Translations under genes and position numbers: made by a program | Assembly: GCF_023078275.1 (NCBI RefSeq) | Contig: NC_062971.1 | Coordinates: 1,922,001 to 1,986,000, forward strand | Origin: Leguminivora glycinivorella | Lineage: Eukaryota > Arthropoda > Insecta > Lepidoptera > Tortricidae | DNA: 64,000 bases | Direction: 5' to 3' | The notes under the pieces: generated by a model | Seen by the model: the letters and a program-made list of their open reading frames with translations, nothing else | Databases searched by the model: none | What the model was told of the DNA's origin: nothing | Shown: positions 22,303 to 34,952 of the stretch, one piece after another | Layout: every line of letters begins with the position of its first letter | Numbering within the stretch: position 1 is the first letter of the stretch

Positions 22303-22682
22303 TTTTGCAGTTAAATAAAATAAATGTAAATAGTTTTTACAACAGCATGCACTAATGTTTAGAAAATGGAGCTGTCACTGTCAGTCAGTGAACAGAGCTG
22401 TCATGTCAGGACAAAGGATGCATTCAAAATTATGACGAGCATTGTTATAGTACTATCACACGACCGAGCCGTACCAACGTTATTCCATGAGTGAGAGCGA
22501 GAAAAAAATAATATATGATCAAACGAGCTTCGCAAGCGAAGTTCGATCGATATTATATGACTCGCTTCATTGGAAGATATAATTATTAAGTTTACATTAT
22601 TGTAGTTTATTTAATCTACTGGCAACATATTGCACGCTTATTTTAGAGATTTATAAAAAATAAGTATTTCAATTGGCTCTAA

Positions 22683-23297
22683 GAGCGTGCGCAGACAGAG
22701 AGCGGTCTGCGTTCTGTCAGAGTTCCGCGTTCTGGTGACCGTTGACCGCTCAAGAGCTCCAACGCACACAGGCGGCGTTCAAATTCTCGCGTTCTAGTTT
22801 CGTTTGCTCTTTGTACATGCAACATGTCACTGAAAAGTTCGTTTTCTATGAAGAATTATTGCTCAAAAATTCCACCTATTAAATTCTCCTTTCAGATGAA
22901 CAGCGATTCGATATTTTTGAATTGTATGAATAGTTTCATTAATTGAGAAAAATAAAGGCTGGCTGTATTTTTAGGACATTGTAATTATTTATTAAGGATA
23001 TAATAAACATAATAGCATTTCGTCGTGTAGGTACTATCCGTAGATTCGACCTCAGAAATTCTTCTTTTTCCTAACCAATTCATTATTTTTTCCGTGTTTG
23101 CAACCTCGGACATCCCGCGTTCCGGCGTTCTCTGTCTCGGCGGGAAAAGAACGCTAGAACGCGGCGTTCCGCTTCGACCGCCGCGGGCAGTCTGCCCGCT
23201 GTGTGCGTTGCTGCTACTGACTCGGTACATTCTAAAGAACGCAGAACTCTGAACGCGGAACGCAGAACTCCAGACCGCTCTCTGTCTGCGCACGCTC
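22683..23297. mobile_element. 615-bp TAA-flanked MITE, copy 1
   Basis: The inverted ends GAGCGTGCGCAGACAGAGAG and CTCTCTGTCTGCGCACGCTC are flanked by TAA at 22680-22682 and 23298-23300. It is identical by eye over most of its length to 36474-37089, and a third copy at 51976-52591 differs by scattered substitutions and indels. The TWA target duplication points to the PIF/Harbinger superfamily. The ORFs across it encode no known domain. Confidence 0.9.
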
Positions 23298-23695
23298 TAA
23301 ACCTTCCCCCCCCACCCTCAGGTCGGTGTCAACCGGCGGTGGGATCCTCATTATTTTCAGAGATTATTCTAAGCAAAACTTTGGAATCTGGGTGTATCGG
23401 GAGGGAGGGTAATTATATCTTCCAATGAAGCGAGTCATATAATATCGATCGAACTTCGCTTGCGAAGCTCGTTTGATCATATATTATATTTCCTCGCTTC
23501 ATTGTTCGATATAATTATTAAGTTTACATTATTGTAGTTGTTTAGAGACAAAGTTTTGCGGATGCCAATTGTGAAAACAAAATTAAATATTTATCATTAA
23601 ATTTTGTTACATAATTATTACTAAACAACTAGCAATTACATAATTATGTAATTTATACACAAGATCAGTCTTATTCAGTAACACAGTTCATAATT

Positions 23696-24052
23696 AATTA
23701 TAGCAAACTGATCTTGCAAATAGGTCTTCGTCAACTATTTGACGATGGCAGAATTTAGGAAATATTTGCGAGGTTGAGGTCCAACCCGCAGTTTTTCTGA
23801 TAATGTCAAACATTGACCCATGCCGAAACGGCAGTAGACGTGGTAGTATGGCGAGTGCCTGTGTGCACTAAATGTTGCCACGTCCATTCCGATCTCCGCT
23901 AGTACTTGTTTTATCCACCTGCTTATTGACTGTGCCATCGCGTCCCTGTGAGGGCGCTTCGCAGTTAATAAGAGGTGTTCTGAGTTCGGAGGCCTTTTAT
24001 CGCTTGTTAGAGTGAGATACTCGCGAAGGACCGAAGTCGCGCGACACGTTTT
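23696..24052 (-). pseudogene. Tyrosine-recombinase fragment (DIRS/Crypton type), decayed
   Basis: On the minus strand an open segment reads CRATSVLREYLTL and LLTAKRPHRDAM, then SISRWIKQVL and TFSAH, the typical catalytic core entry. Continuing needs two frame changes: TRHTTTSTAVSAW (with the catalytic Arg) in a second frame, then IRKTAGWTSTSQIF in a third. The expected catalytic tyrosine of FxKFY is replaced by Cys (FPKFC). It is dead: two frameshifts and loss of the nucleophile. Neither flank shows the rest of an element. Confidence 0.75.
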
Positions 24053-26365
24053 TTTTTAAGGTACGAAAGGAACAGTATAAGTATGTCGGGGCAGATGGTT
24101 ATATCTGACACGATAATTTTTACCCCATTTGGGTAGTGTATATTCACTCATTTAATCAGTAAGAATGTTGGCACGCGATGGGCAGTGCATAATGCCAATA
24201 ATACGACAAGCTTTTTAGTACCTAGCACAAACTACTAAGAAGATACTACGTATCAGACAAACATCTTCCATACTTGAACTTTAGTCGTTAAGTATCTGTG
24301 GTCGTGCTATGTCGATACTGACGTTTGTTTTTTTTTTTTAATGAAAATGGCGGGAATAATCGTGAAATTTGAATTGTTTGCTCACCAGAAAGCGGGAAAT
24401 TCAAAGTTCAATTCTGCTCAAATTTCAATATCAGGCTACTTTCAAAGGGGAAAGCTATTTAAGTTCACCCAGAATACTTCCAGATAAACTTAAACAACTT
24501 TTGAAATGAAAACACCACATATAAACACAATCATTTATTTCTAAACCTTTTTTTATATTTTCTGAAAGCCTGTGCTTGCATTTGAGGCAAGTTTTTCATG
24601 GTCAGTCGTGACACATCAGTGCCTTTTAAAATTTTATTTATAGTATTGCACCAGTTGAAGATCGACAATGTCAGAGATACATATAAAAACGTCTGCCCTG
24701 CCAAAACACGGTGCATTTCGCATTTGACAAAATCGAATGAATATTTGGAAAGTACAACTTGAGTAATTTGTTTTTTGATGTTTGCTTTATGGGCATTGTG
24801 TTCCAAATATTCATTCGATTCGTCTACAATGTTCCCAAAAAACCTCACAGCATGTTCCGAGGGATAGGTCAATTTATTCTTTTTGATGACATTGTATTCT
24901 CTTTTGGATATCCATTTATGGATATCCGTTTCTTCAGTTGTTAAGTCTTTCTCACAATCGTTACATTTCAATATTTTTAATACTTTTCTTGTGACCCATC
25001 CCGCGGTATATGCCCGTGAGTGTACATCCAGACGCTCCCGTGTGGCTTGCACGATTAGTTGTTCTGCGCCGTCTTCACGATCGGTGAAGGTTGATAATGA
25101 TGAAGGCGCAGAATCAACCAATATGGTACTATCCTCGATCATTGCATTGTCTTCTTCAGTGTGAGCAAACAACGACTGAATTTTAATAACTTCCTCAGCA
25201 CAGTCTTCCTCACAATTAAATGTATTTTGGTGAAATTTTATTAAATTAGTTACTAATAGTGACTTAAAAGTGCACTCAAAAGCGTGGCAGGTCGGGTCGT
25301 TATTTCTGACGTTGTACGCTCGCACTCTTCCGAAAAATTTTTCTATTGCGTCGGAGTTAAAATACCGCGGGCGCATTATCTTGATATTTTTTTCTTTCAT
25401 AACCTGCCACAGCCTTTGATAGCTTTTTAAAGTTGTCAACCAATTTTTCAACGTCGGAACTGTTGTCAATTTTCCGTTGATATCACGGAATTTAATTTTT
25501 TCTATTATTTCTATCGCCTTCACCCAGAAATCGTGATGTTTTGAGTTTTCAGTTACGGCAGTCCGCAGTTGCTTTCCCTTTGTGTGCTTGTGGTGGGTGC
25601 TGGCGCCGTTGACGCTGTCGAACAGGTCATCGAGGAAGGCCACCAGTTCTGCCGTGTTGGACAGCGTAGCGCTCACAGGCGTGCCGTCCGCGTAGTGCGC
25701 TGGAAAAATATTACAAACGTCGTTATGTAACTGCACACTAACAATATTACACAGATCCACCCACACAAACTAAGCACAGCGTATATCGAAGATAAAGTAA
25801 ACTTTATTTTTCTTATATGGAATTATATTAGTAGTAGTAGTGACTCTTTATTGTACAAAAACAGATTAATAGTACATTACGATACAAGTGCGTAAAAAAG
25901 GAAGTTCGAAACGATTGGCGAAAAATTAAAACACGACCGAAGGGAGGATTCTAGGCAGGATTCCTTCTGATTGTGTTACACATTGTGATGAAACTGCGCT
26001 AGTCCTAAGTCCCAAGAAATCTGCTTAGTAGAAATATAATTAAGTATTATGGTCATTGATAGACATTCCAAATAGATAGATACTCACAAAATGAAGCTGT
26101 GTAAGATAAAGCTGCTGCCATGGTTTGACTGAAAACACGCACACAGTTTTTCACCTGTAACAAGACAATAGCAAATATAAATAAATATTATATCGTCATG
26201 TCTAACGGGAATAAACGGGGGAAAAGATCAATAATATACATATGCCGCGATATAATTTAATTAATTTTACTCTGAAACCATAGATTAAATATAAGGAGAT
26301 ATACATTAAAATGTAACAATGTAAATGTAATGTGTGTCTCAAACTCTCCCTCAAATGCTCAAAGG

Positions 26366-26480
26366 TTAACTGGAAGAGATCCCTTAAAGGGATAAGTTCG
26401 CCTTTGTACTGAAACTTTTTATTTTAAATATTATGTGCTGTATTATTTTCCTGTACAATAAAGTGTTTACTTACTTAATT
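26366..26480 (+). repeat. 3' end of an RTE-like LINE
   Basis: CTGGAAGAGATCCCTTAAAGGGATAAGTTCGCCTTTGTA followed by CAATAAAGTG is the common 3' terminus of lepidopteran non-LTR elements. An inverse relative lies at 15190-15310, where it abuts a (TAG)n tail. Only the tail is present; no coding part is visible. Confidence 0.55.
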
Positions 26481-26642
26481 AAAATGTGTTTACCTGTAAT
26501 AAGTTATACATTAGCATGTACTTAATTTTAGTATAAACTACATAAGATTCATTGTAATATAACTGTTGGTAAACCTTTAATTAAATAAATAAATAAAATG
26601 CGACCGCCTAAGAACGTGCAAAAAGTAGATGGCTTTTGTAAA

Positions 26643-26897
26643 TCCATACTAATATTATAAATGGGAAAGTGTGTATGTCTGTTTGTTTGTCCGTCTTTCA
26701 CGGCGAAACGAAGCGACGAATTGACGTGATATTTTAAATGGAGATAGTTGAAGGGATGAAGAGTGACATAGGCTACTTTTTATCTCTTTCTTACCCGCCA
26801 CTTCCCTATACAGGGGGAGGGGGGGGGGGTGGAAGTTTGTATGGAGTATTCCGCAATTTTCGAATTTGACGCGAGCGCAGCCGCGGGAAAAAGCTAG
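26643..26897 (+). mobile_element. Non-autonomous Helitron
   Basis: Begins TCCATACTAATATTATAAAT and ends in GCCGCGGGAAAAAGCTAG, with the 3' CTAG preceded by a short GC-rich hairpin. It is inserted exactly between A (26642) and T (26898) without target duplication, as Helitrons do. It is 255 bp long, has no coding capacity, and lies in an intron of the THAP transposase gene. Confidence 0.85.
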
Positions 26898-27619
26898 TAA
26901 ATAATAAAATTAAGCTTTTTTACTCTCGTACCGTACTATTAGGCGTACTCAGCAAGCTTCGTGGCCTAAACATGGTACGCGTCTGAAAAGCTCTGTATTA
27001 TATCACGATTATATATAATACTATTGAATGTAGATAAATATACTTAAGTAATCGAGTAGATTTATTAAATGGGGTGAAAGCTACAAATACTAATGGTTTG
27101 TTCTTTTTTATCGATCACTAAGTCCGATTTAGCGCTTTATTTCTTTAATCTGAAATAAGTTATAGCAAAAAAGAGAGATAAACAACAAGTTTGCTTTGTC
27201 CTTTATCATGTAAATAATTAGGTATACCTTCATTTTCTTGATTTTCTCCGGGAGTATGTGCTCGTCGTTGAGCTTGTGCAGCAGGCGAGCTTGCGCGTGG
27301 CGGCAGTCCGTGCGGTACACGTCCACCAAGTCTTGCCACTTCGACACTTTGCCGTCCATTATAATATGCTTCGTCAAGAAGTTATTCCTCACTCCTTTGA
27401 TTAAATGTGGCGGGTCATACACTACACTAAGACTATGGCCATTTAAGTGTATAGTGTCGTCTGGAAATATAAAAAAAAACTATTAATTTAAATCTTACTT
27501 TGATAGAACAGTAAGAGTCAGTTACCTAGCAATAAGAGCAAGGGACGTTCAATCGCGGCGGCTGCCGTTTCCAACCCCGGTTTGGAGATGGCTACCGTAT
27601 GGCCGATATAACATTTGAT

Positions 27620-27868
27620 GTGGACCAGTTGATTTCCGGTGAAGATAAACATCGTGAGGAAACTGGTCAAATTTCAATAAGGCCTAGGGTACCTAGCGTC
27701 AGTTCTGAGTTGGACTAGAAAGCAACTTTTTGTAAACCGCCAATATCCAAGAATAAATTGACAAGCGGATCCCAGCTTTTTAGTACTTTGTGGGAGATCA
27801 GTCAAGCAGCCATGAACCGGGGCAAGAAGCCGGGATAATGCAAGGAAGATATTGATGATGAACACAAC
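27620..27868 (+). repeat. LINE 3' end / SINE-like repeat ending (GAT)n
   Basis: Contains GTGAAGATAAACATCGTGAGGAAACTGG and ends GCCGGGATAATGCAAGGAAG followed by ATTGATGATGA. A better preserved relative at 42895-43090 has GGTGAAGGAAAACATCGTGAGGAAACCGG and GCCGGGATAACGCAAG. Confidence 0.6.
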
Positions 27869-29583
27869 ACAGCAAGTTCACAATATTTATAAAACGAATT
27901 TCACATTGAACCCGTCATCATCATCACACAGGCTATTGAAAATAATTAATTTTATATTACGTGCGAAATTAAAAGAATATAAAGGCTCGCGTATGATTTA
28001 TATCCATATCTATCATTATAAATACATAGTTATTGTCTGACACTTTTTTATAAAAATACTATACAAGATAGCAAATCTTGTCACTAAATACTAGCCGCAA
28101 ATTTGAAAAATGTAGAGGCGAAGGTTTAACGTCGAATAAAAAATTTGAATTTCCCATTTTTTTTAAGTAACAAGATTTGCTTGACCGTGTATACCTATAG
28201 TATAAGATAATACTTACCGGTATTCTGGCCTGCTAAGATTTGTGATCTTTTAGTTTCCTCTTGAAGGCTTTTAAAGGCGCTTTGAAATGAAGTCCCCTGG
28301 TCGCTTATCAAAGCGATAGGCTGAAGCCCCGTCTCGCACACGGCGGCCACTATGTCCTTGATGATGGCCTTCATCTGCGGACCCGACGCGGCACCTTCGG
28401 AGAAGTAATACGCCACCGGCTGTTGCTACTTATGAACCGCGCCTTTAATCATAAATGCTAGAGCGTGGTCGGCCAAGTGGTTGGTCTTTTCAGACAATTC
28501 TACGAATCCAGTGATATTGTCACGTTTCCTAGAGTAATGGATGCCAGCGTCCAACTTCATCTCATCAAATATTATGGAACACATTTTTTTGGCCTCATTC
28601 CATTCGCTGACCTGAAAAGAAAAAAATGTTAGAGGTTTCCAATATAAAGCACAATTCAACATAAAGAGTCGTCCCACTTGCAACTCATAGCACCTTAAGT
28701 TTCAATACTTTCAATCCTCAGTGTATCTCAGTGATAGGAGTACACCAGGGGAATTAATAGCTTGCTCTTAATTATCCCTTTCATACCCATACATACATAC
28801 TTCTTCCATCCGGCCTTCGCCACTGGTGATGCTCGTCATTTTTTCTTTAATATATGACATCTTATTACGATTTTTAATTTATATATAGTAGTGTAACTAC
28901 TTAAAAAACACAAAACAAAATATGTGTTAAAATAATTTGATTTGTTCCCATAGTTGCATACATACCTCTTGTTTAATGACATCAAACACTTGGGTATTGA
29001 TGCCAGCTTCGATGTTCACATTCTGCAACAACGTATTTAATGTCGTTTTGGACGGCAGAATAAATATTCTCTGTAAGAATCGATAGCATTTCGGGCTTTG
29101 TTTCATTATTGAGAGGCCAATTACTTTTTCCTCTAGGCTAAACCTTCTGCCTTTTTTACTCTTAGTACAGAGTTTAACCTGCATCCACAGAAATTTTCTT
29201 GCTACCGAGTTCATTCCTGCCACTAATTTTTTAAAAGAATCCTCTTGTGATAGCTTAGACGCCATCTTAGCTCGTCTGAAGTAATCTGCTTGTTTTGTCG
29301 CTTTCTTATAATGTGCGTACAACACTTCGCACTCTGGCGACAGTTGCTCGGTGTTTGATACAACTCGTAGTCGTTTGCGACAAGACCATTTCGCTGTTCG
29401 TTGTTTTGGCCTGTTTTTTTCTTTAACACCCGATGCTCGTGCAGGCTCTGAAAAAAATATGATATTATTGCAATAGTTCACTTTAATTGGGATAAAGCCT
29501 CAAATACGAACGCTATAACCCGTTAAATATAGTACCTAGCCACCTTAATTAATAATCTAATTTCTTGCTTCAACTTGCTTTAA

Positions 29584-29660
29584 CCCTTCGAGTCCCAGCG
29601 ACATCATATGATGTCAGTAAAATATAAGTAAATACATATAGATGCTTGGGGCTCGAAGGG
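29584..29660. mobile_element. piggyBac-type MITE (TTAA target), element 4
   Basis: 77 bp flanked by TTAA at 29580-29583 and 29661-29664. The ends are CCCTTCGAGTCCC and GGGGCTCGAAGGG. It is the shortest of the four TTAA elements and lies in an intron of the THAP transposase gene. Confidence 0.7.
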
Positions 29661-30192
29661 TTAAGGTATTATAAAACCTTAAGTAAGTACATCTAGAAAT
29701 CATAGCAGTCCGCCGGGGCATTTTACGCTCATATTCATTTCCTTTATATTTTTTAAACAAATGAGAATTGCATTGGCTTCGAAATGAAAAGCCTTTATTG
29801 AATATAGTATTAGGAATGTTATTGTAATTTGTCACCTGTTTTTTCCGCATTTGAATCAACAGATGGCCCCGGAGTTGTGATGCAAGCCTGAGCCGCATTA
29901 GTCTTTGATGAGTCCACCACTGAAAATTATAAACATATTTGGTTTAATTACATACTTAATTACGATAGACACGGTCCTGTGGGGTCATTAGATGTTATAG
30001 ACTTTGTAAATAGTAGTCTTTAGAGTTAAGTATATGAGAAACATGAGATTATTTTGACTATTGACAGTTTGTACGGATACGGAACCCTCGCCTCGGTGGG
30101 CGAGTCCGACTCGCACTTAGTCGGTTTTTTATTCTTAATGATTGTCAATTTGTAAAAATTGTATGTAACCTGACTACCTAAAATACAGTTTA

Positions 30193-30332
30193 TACAGTCT
30201 GAGCAAAAAGAGTAGAAATTAAAAAGTGGCAACATCGTAGTGTCGTCCCGTTTTATCACACATTGATTTGAAAGGGATATTGATGTATGAAGTTGCCACT
30301 ATTTAATTTCTACTCTTTTTGGTCAGACTGTA
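30193..30332. mobile_element. Tc1/mariner-type MITE
   Basis: About 140 bp with long inverted arms from TACAGTCTGAGCAAAAAGAG to CTCTTTTTGGTCAGACTGTA. Each arm spans about 45 bp, including AGTGGCAAC/GTTGCCACT. TA at each end fits a TA target site. Confidence 0.8.
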
Positions 30333-30714
30333 ACTATTGCACTTAAGCCTGGCGTCCACTATGGCAGAATCGAGCCGCGTCGAATAGAGTCCTCATACAT
30401 TTTAAATGCGATTCGACGAGGCTCGATTTCGCATTGATTCCAAAATGAAATTAGTCCTTTTCTGCAATAACTTGTCACTCTTGCTCACTCGGCATAAGTG
30501 GATTTCTTATTGTTACTATTTAAACCGAGCGAGCCGTGTATGCCTCATTGATTTAGTATTAGATAATTTTTAAGAAAAAAAAACCGTCGCCTTTCGGGTT
30601 CTGGTGAAAGCTACTTGCGAATGTTGGATTATGTAGAAATGTGTAAGTATTTTTTTAAACTGCTTTTAATGCTTTAATTACTAGATGGCAACACAAATGA
30701 ATATACGTATAACG

Positions 30715-31625
30715 TTAAGATTTGAGGAGTTTCCTCAATTCCTCATGAATCCGATTATATTGTAAAAAATCGAAGCTTGACAAACTTTGACTTGAAAACT
30801 CAATATGCTTAACAAACATAACTAAATAAATGTCACTGTTCTGAACTTAAATGCATGCTTTTCTTACAAAAATACCAAAGTCACTATGAGTGTGCCGTTC
30901 AGATTTGAGGAGTTCGGTTTTGACCATCATCAGCAGTTCCACTGTACCAAATGTCACAGTTCTAGACGTAAGCGCATGCTGTTCTTATAAAAATGGCAAA
31001 GTCACTATAGTTTAGTTTAGTTTTATTTATTTCATAATGATAAATTACATTATAAATTATGCTATGTTAACCTATACGAATAAACATTATGATCGTCAAT
31101 ATAATTATTTCACATGCATTCATTCAATTGTATAATATCAATAATAATAATCAAAACAAAAAGAGTTAACATAAAAACGAATTCAAACTAAAAAAATTAA
31201 TACATTATAAGCGTGCCGTTCAGATTTGAGGAGTTTGGTTCTGGCCATCATCAGCAGTTCCACTGCACCAAATGTCACTGTTCTGGACGAAAGTGCATGC
31301 TGTTCTTATAAAAATACCAAAGTCACTATAAGCGTGCCGTTCTGATTTGAGGAGTTCGGTTCTGACCATCATCAGCAATTCCACTGCACCAAATGTCACT
31401 GTTCTGGACGAAAGTGCATGCTGTTCTTATAAAAATACCAAAGTCACTATAAGCGTGCCGTTCAGATTTGAAGAGTTCCGTTCTGGCCATCATCAGCAGT
31501 TCCACTGCACCAAATGTCACTGTTCCGTACCTAAATGCATGCTGTTCCTTTAAAAACACAAAAATCACCAAATGTATGCCTTTCAGATTTGAGGAGTTCC
31601 CTCGATTTCTCCAGGATCCCATCAT
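30715..31625 (+). repeat. Tandem repeat with 121-bp period
   Basis: Units beginning ATAAGCGTGCCGTTC at 31207, 31328 and 31449 are spaced exactly 121 bp apart. Each contains GACCATCATCAGCA-type, CCAAATGTCACTGTTC and GCATGCTGTTCTTATAAAAA words. Degenerate units flank them on both sides, and an unrelated stretch of about 190 bp (31011-31200) interrupts the array. It lies within a THAP transposase intron. Confidence 0.85.
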
Positions 31626-32259
31626 CAGAACTGGGTTCTGAGAAAAATGGGACTAATCTGTACGCATATACATTCAATCAAAAAAAAAAAAATTTCAAAA
31701 TCGGTCCAGTAACGACGGAGATATCGAGGAACAAACATAAAAAAAAAACATACAGACGACTTGATAACCGTCCTTCTTGAGAGATATGAGGCCGACGGTT
31801 AAAAAGTAGCCCTTTAATTCGATTATCCAATGTATGTTATTGCTACCTGTTTGTGGTGAAGTTGGCTCAAACGACGACATCACAGCCGTGACGAGCGACG
31901 AGCAGGCTTGATCTGCGCTGGATTGGACGCACTCTGAAAATGATAAATATAAAATATCTTTATAATCTAAGTAAATGTATAATAACTTAAATTATTAATA
32001 TAAATATTTTTTTAGTAAAACGATATGAATTCGCAACACTGGTCCTTATATTCATGTATTTTTCATTTGTATTAGGGTATGCGGCCACGGAATTTTTTTG
32101 TCGCTGAATTTTTTTTTACCTACTTTATCTCTCACATCCAGACTATGGGCTAGTAGCGGAGCGGCTCGCCCTACACACTCTACACTGCACGTTTTCCACG
32201 CGAAGAGATTTGAGGCGAATCGCTCTGAATGGGCTTGGCTTGGATATTTTTTAATTCAG

Positions 32260-32617
32260 GGTTCGAAAATATCCGATATTTATAATAAATATCAAAATAT
32301 CGGATATTTATGATATATATCGGATATATATCCTTTGATATATATCCATTTTGTATGGAATGCATATTATTATTTTGTTGCATTATTTATGAATACTACT
32401 TTAGATTAGGAAAAATCTACTAAAAAACATATCATATAGTAGAAAAAAAGTAACAAACACATAAAAACTATATTTTAAACAAAGTTACATTTTTTTTACC
32501 ATTTTTGTATTGCAATAATTATACAAAAAATGATATTATATCGGATATTTATATTCATTGATATATATCGTCGAACCCAGCTGGATATATATCTGATATA
32601 TATATCCTCGAACCCTG
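32260..32617. repeat. CAGGGTTCGA...TCGAACCCTG element rich in ATATCGGATAT
   Basis: Inverted ends CAGGGTTCGAAAATATCC and GGATATATATC-TATATCCTCGAACCCTG surround an AT-rich interior of repeated ATATCCGATATTTAT palindromes. CAGGG termini suggest a hAT MITE; the 8-bp flanks match only loosely. Confidence 0.6.
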
Positions 32618-33779
32618 TTTTTTATACAATATACATTTATATAATTGTATTAATTCCATGTAGTTTTAAAACAATATTGTTTATTGCACCAATAAATTGT
32701 TCTGATATTTAGAATAAGATGAATATTGTACATTGTTGACTATTTAAAAGTGCTTATTGTAAGCCTATTTGAATAAAAAATATTTTGACTTTCACTTTGA
32801 TAGATCAAGAAATGAACATACTTAATATAAATTATGTTTGTATACACTAACAAATTATTTGTAATATTTACCTGAATTAAGACAGGATGACGGCTCAATA
32901 GACAGTTCTACGCTCGGTGTAATATGTTCCAGTGTAACTCCACCTGAAAACGTAAAATAGTACCTACATGAATAAATTATTTAAAGTTAATAGGTAATTA
33001 AATGGGATATGGACACTTTCTAAGTTTCTATGAAGTCTGGTAGATCACTAACAAATGCATGTTCAGCACACCAACTTGTAAAGGCAAAAACTGATGAGAA
33101 AGTTGCAAGAATGCAAAATAATTTCATACAAATTTTAACTTGGTGCCCACAGCTAGCAGGTAAACTGAAGGTTGAGGTAAAGGAAGGAATAGACATTTAT
33201 ATGATGATTATGAAACCTAAATGTATGATTAATGTATAGATTTGATCTAGTTTGTTGTTCTACAGTCAATATTTTCTCCTTGTTGGTTTGGGAGAAAATG
33301 TTGTTTTTCACTCGGTGGCAAAATTTGTTAAACCTTCGTGCCTTGAAATCCTCGCAACGCTCAAGATTCCACATTCTCAACCACTTGCTACACTCACAGT
33401 TAAATATTGGAATATTTAGCTTGCTCGGGTATCAATATTGGCATGTGGTTAAACAACAACTTTGCCCCCTTGTATGTCATCGGGAAAAGATATAGCCTTC
33501 CACTGTTTCCAAGATGGAAATACAAAAACAGATTTGCAGTCACTTTTTGAAGCCTAAACACATGACATGAGACAGGACATTAAATTATTATGAAATTACC
33601 TGAATCAGCTCCAGTTGTGATGTGTGGCGGTAAACCAGCAGCATCATCTGAATTATTTGTTGGTGCGCTCATGGCATAAGTGTGGTCAATATGACATCTC
33701 CTTGCATACGAGTGGTCAGAGTTCCTCATTTCAAGTTCAATGAATCCTGGTAAAAAAGGCCCAATTTTATATTTTGATA

Positions 33780-34037
33780 ATAAATAAATAAATAAATATT
33801 GGAGGACACCTTACACAAATCAACCTAGACCCAAACTAAGCAAAGCTTCTACTATGGGTGCTAGGCGACGATATACATACTTATATAGATAAATACATAC
33901 TTATATACATAGAAAACATCCATGACTCAGGAACAAATATCTGTGCTAATCACACAAGTAAATGCCTTTACCGGGATTCAAACCCGGGACCGCGGCTTAG
34001 CAGGCAGGGTCACTACCGACTATGCCAGACCGGTCGT
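33780..34037 (-). mobile_element. tRNA-derived SINE
   Basis: On the minus strand the head has an A box (TGGCATAGTCGG), a B box (GGTTTGAATCC) and the stem CCGGGTTTGAATCCCGGTAA. The body has AGCACAGATATTTGTTCCTGAG and GTATGTATATCGTCGCC, with a short AATAAATAAAT tail at 33780. It lies in the first intron of the THAP transposase gene, in the same orientation. A head fragment (CCAGACCGGTCGTC) recurs at about 55408-55430. Confidence 0.85.
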
Positions 34038-34952
34038 CAATTACACAACAATTTGACTATAGAAATATATACACATTTATTCAAAATTATTTACACCAAA
34101 GCAAATTACCTAAATATTTGTCTGTCTGAATATTACAAATTATTTGGACATAATAAACTAAATGTTGATTTATAATAAAGTATGTGTATAGTTATGATTA
34201 ATTAAATACTAGGCTACACAATCAGCTAAGCTCAATTAAGGCCTTTGTGGTAGGTACTTAGACAATAATAACTTGACATTTAAAATATTGTACTACTGAA
34301 ATACATAAGAAACACCCATTACTCAGGAACCAATACCCATGGCTATAAGACCCATGTAAGTTTTCTCTAGAATTTGAACCTGGAACACTCTCCACTAGGC
34401 CAAAACACCACTCAATCAACATAATCTTATCCTATTGGAAACATTTATAAATACACTGAACATGAATTTGATTCAATTTTAAAAATGCGGCGTAAATACC
34501 ACGTGCGATGAAAAGTTACATATAATTACTACCTACCTCGTTCAACCGAAGGGTGAGCCGGCGTTCCCGTGGTGATTTCTTCTTCAGTAAATAATGTTGG
34601 ACACGCGTTTGGCCGTAAGCGCAACTTTGAAGAGATGTATCTGGCTTCGAAGTGTTTGTGGCAAACGTACAGTTTGCCGATTTCATCTGATGCCAAACCT
34701 TCGAACAAGTTGAATACTGCTGACATAGTTTTCTTCCACATTATCACTTTTTCACTCGCTGCTGGCATTTTGTGCAGCATAACGTCCTTTCGTTTACTAC
34801 TGCTATCACAGCCGGGTATACAGCACTTGCGAAGCATTTTGAAGATCAAAATGCCAAGTAGCACTGAATATCACAATTATCACGGAGAAATAAAGGTACG
34901 GAAATTAATCAACGCAAACACTTCACTACTCGACGCAAAAATTGTAATGATT

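Larger units (their letters stand above)
22303..24530. other. Intergenic region between RPC4 and the THAP transposase gene
   Basis: Contains the RPC4 promoter side (22303-22500, no TATA seen), a large inverted-repeat pair (about 22505-22600 versus 23410-23545, sharing GAACTTCGCTTGCGAAGC-type palindromes), the 615-bp MITE between them, and a decayed tyrosine-recombinase fragment. 24060-24530 has no recognisable feature. Confidence 0.6.
24531..34837 (-). pseudogene. THAP/P-element-type transposase gene, ten exons, one internal stop
   Basis: Exons, read downward: 34837-34537, 33746-33600, 32943-32872, 31933-31847, 29919-29836, 29447-28966, 28611-28218, 27460-27228, 26154-26088 and 25699-24531. 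All are GT/AG with matching phases, totalling 1012 codons. Exon 1 is a full THAP zinc finger (CCIPGC, a Trp in IMWKK, VCHKHF, RPNACPTLF). Exons 2-5 encode a low-complexity linker. Exons 6-10 match the P-element/THAP9 transposase: a coiled helical part, IIFDEMKLDAG (first Asp), ALISDQGTSFQ (second Asp), YDPPHLIKGVRNNF (GTP/helix region) and DAIEKFFGRVRAYN followed by NDPTC (catalytic Glu). Codon 453 is TAG (28428-28426) inside VHK-stop-QQPVAYYF, where family members have Trp. It may be a decayed P element, a THAP9-like domesticated gene, or an intact gene with one sequence error. I classify it as a pseudogene on the stop alone. Confidence 0.85.

Noticed and set aside
22985..23293. 102-codon ORF (MRRQRAVWSSAF...) repeated at 36777-37166 and partly at 52381-52587
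   Set aside because: It lies wholly inside the 615-bp MITE and crosses its palindromic end. Its repetition reflects the repeat, the third copy breaks it, and there is no domain.
33030..33239. 69-codon plus ORF MKSGRSLTNACSAHQL...
   Set aside because: No family recognised, no splice partners, inside an intron next to a partial copy of a dispersed repeat; unsupported.
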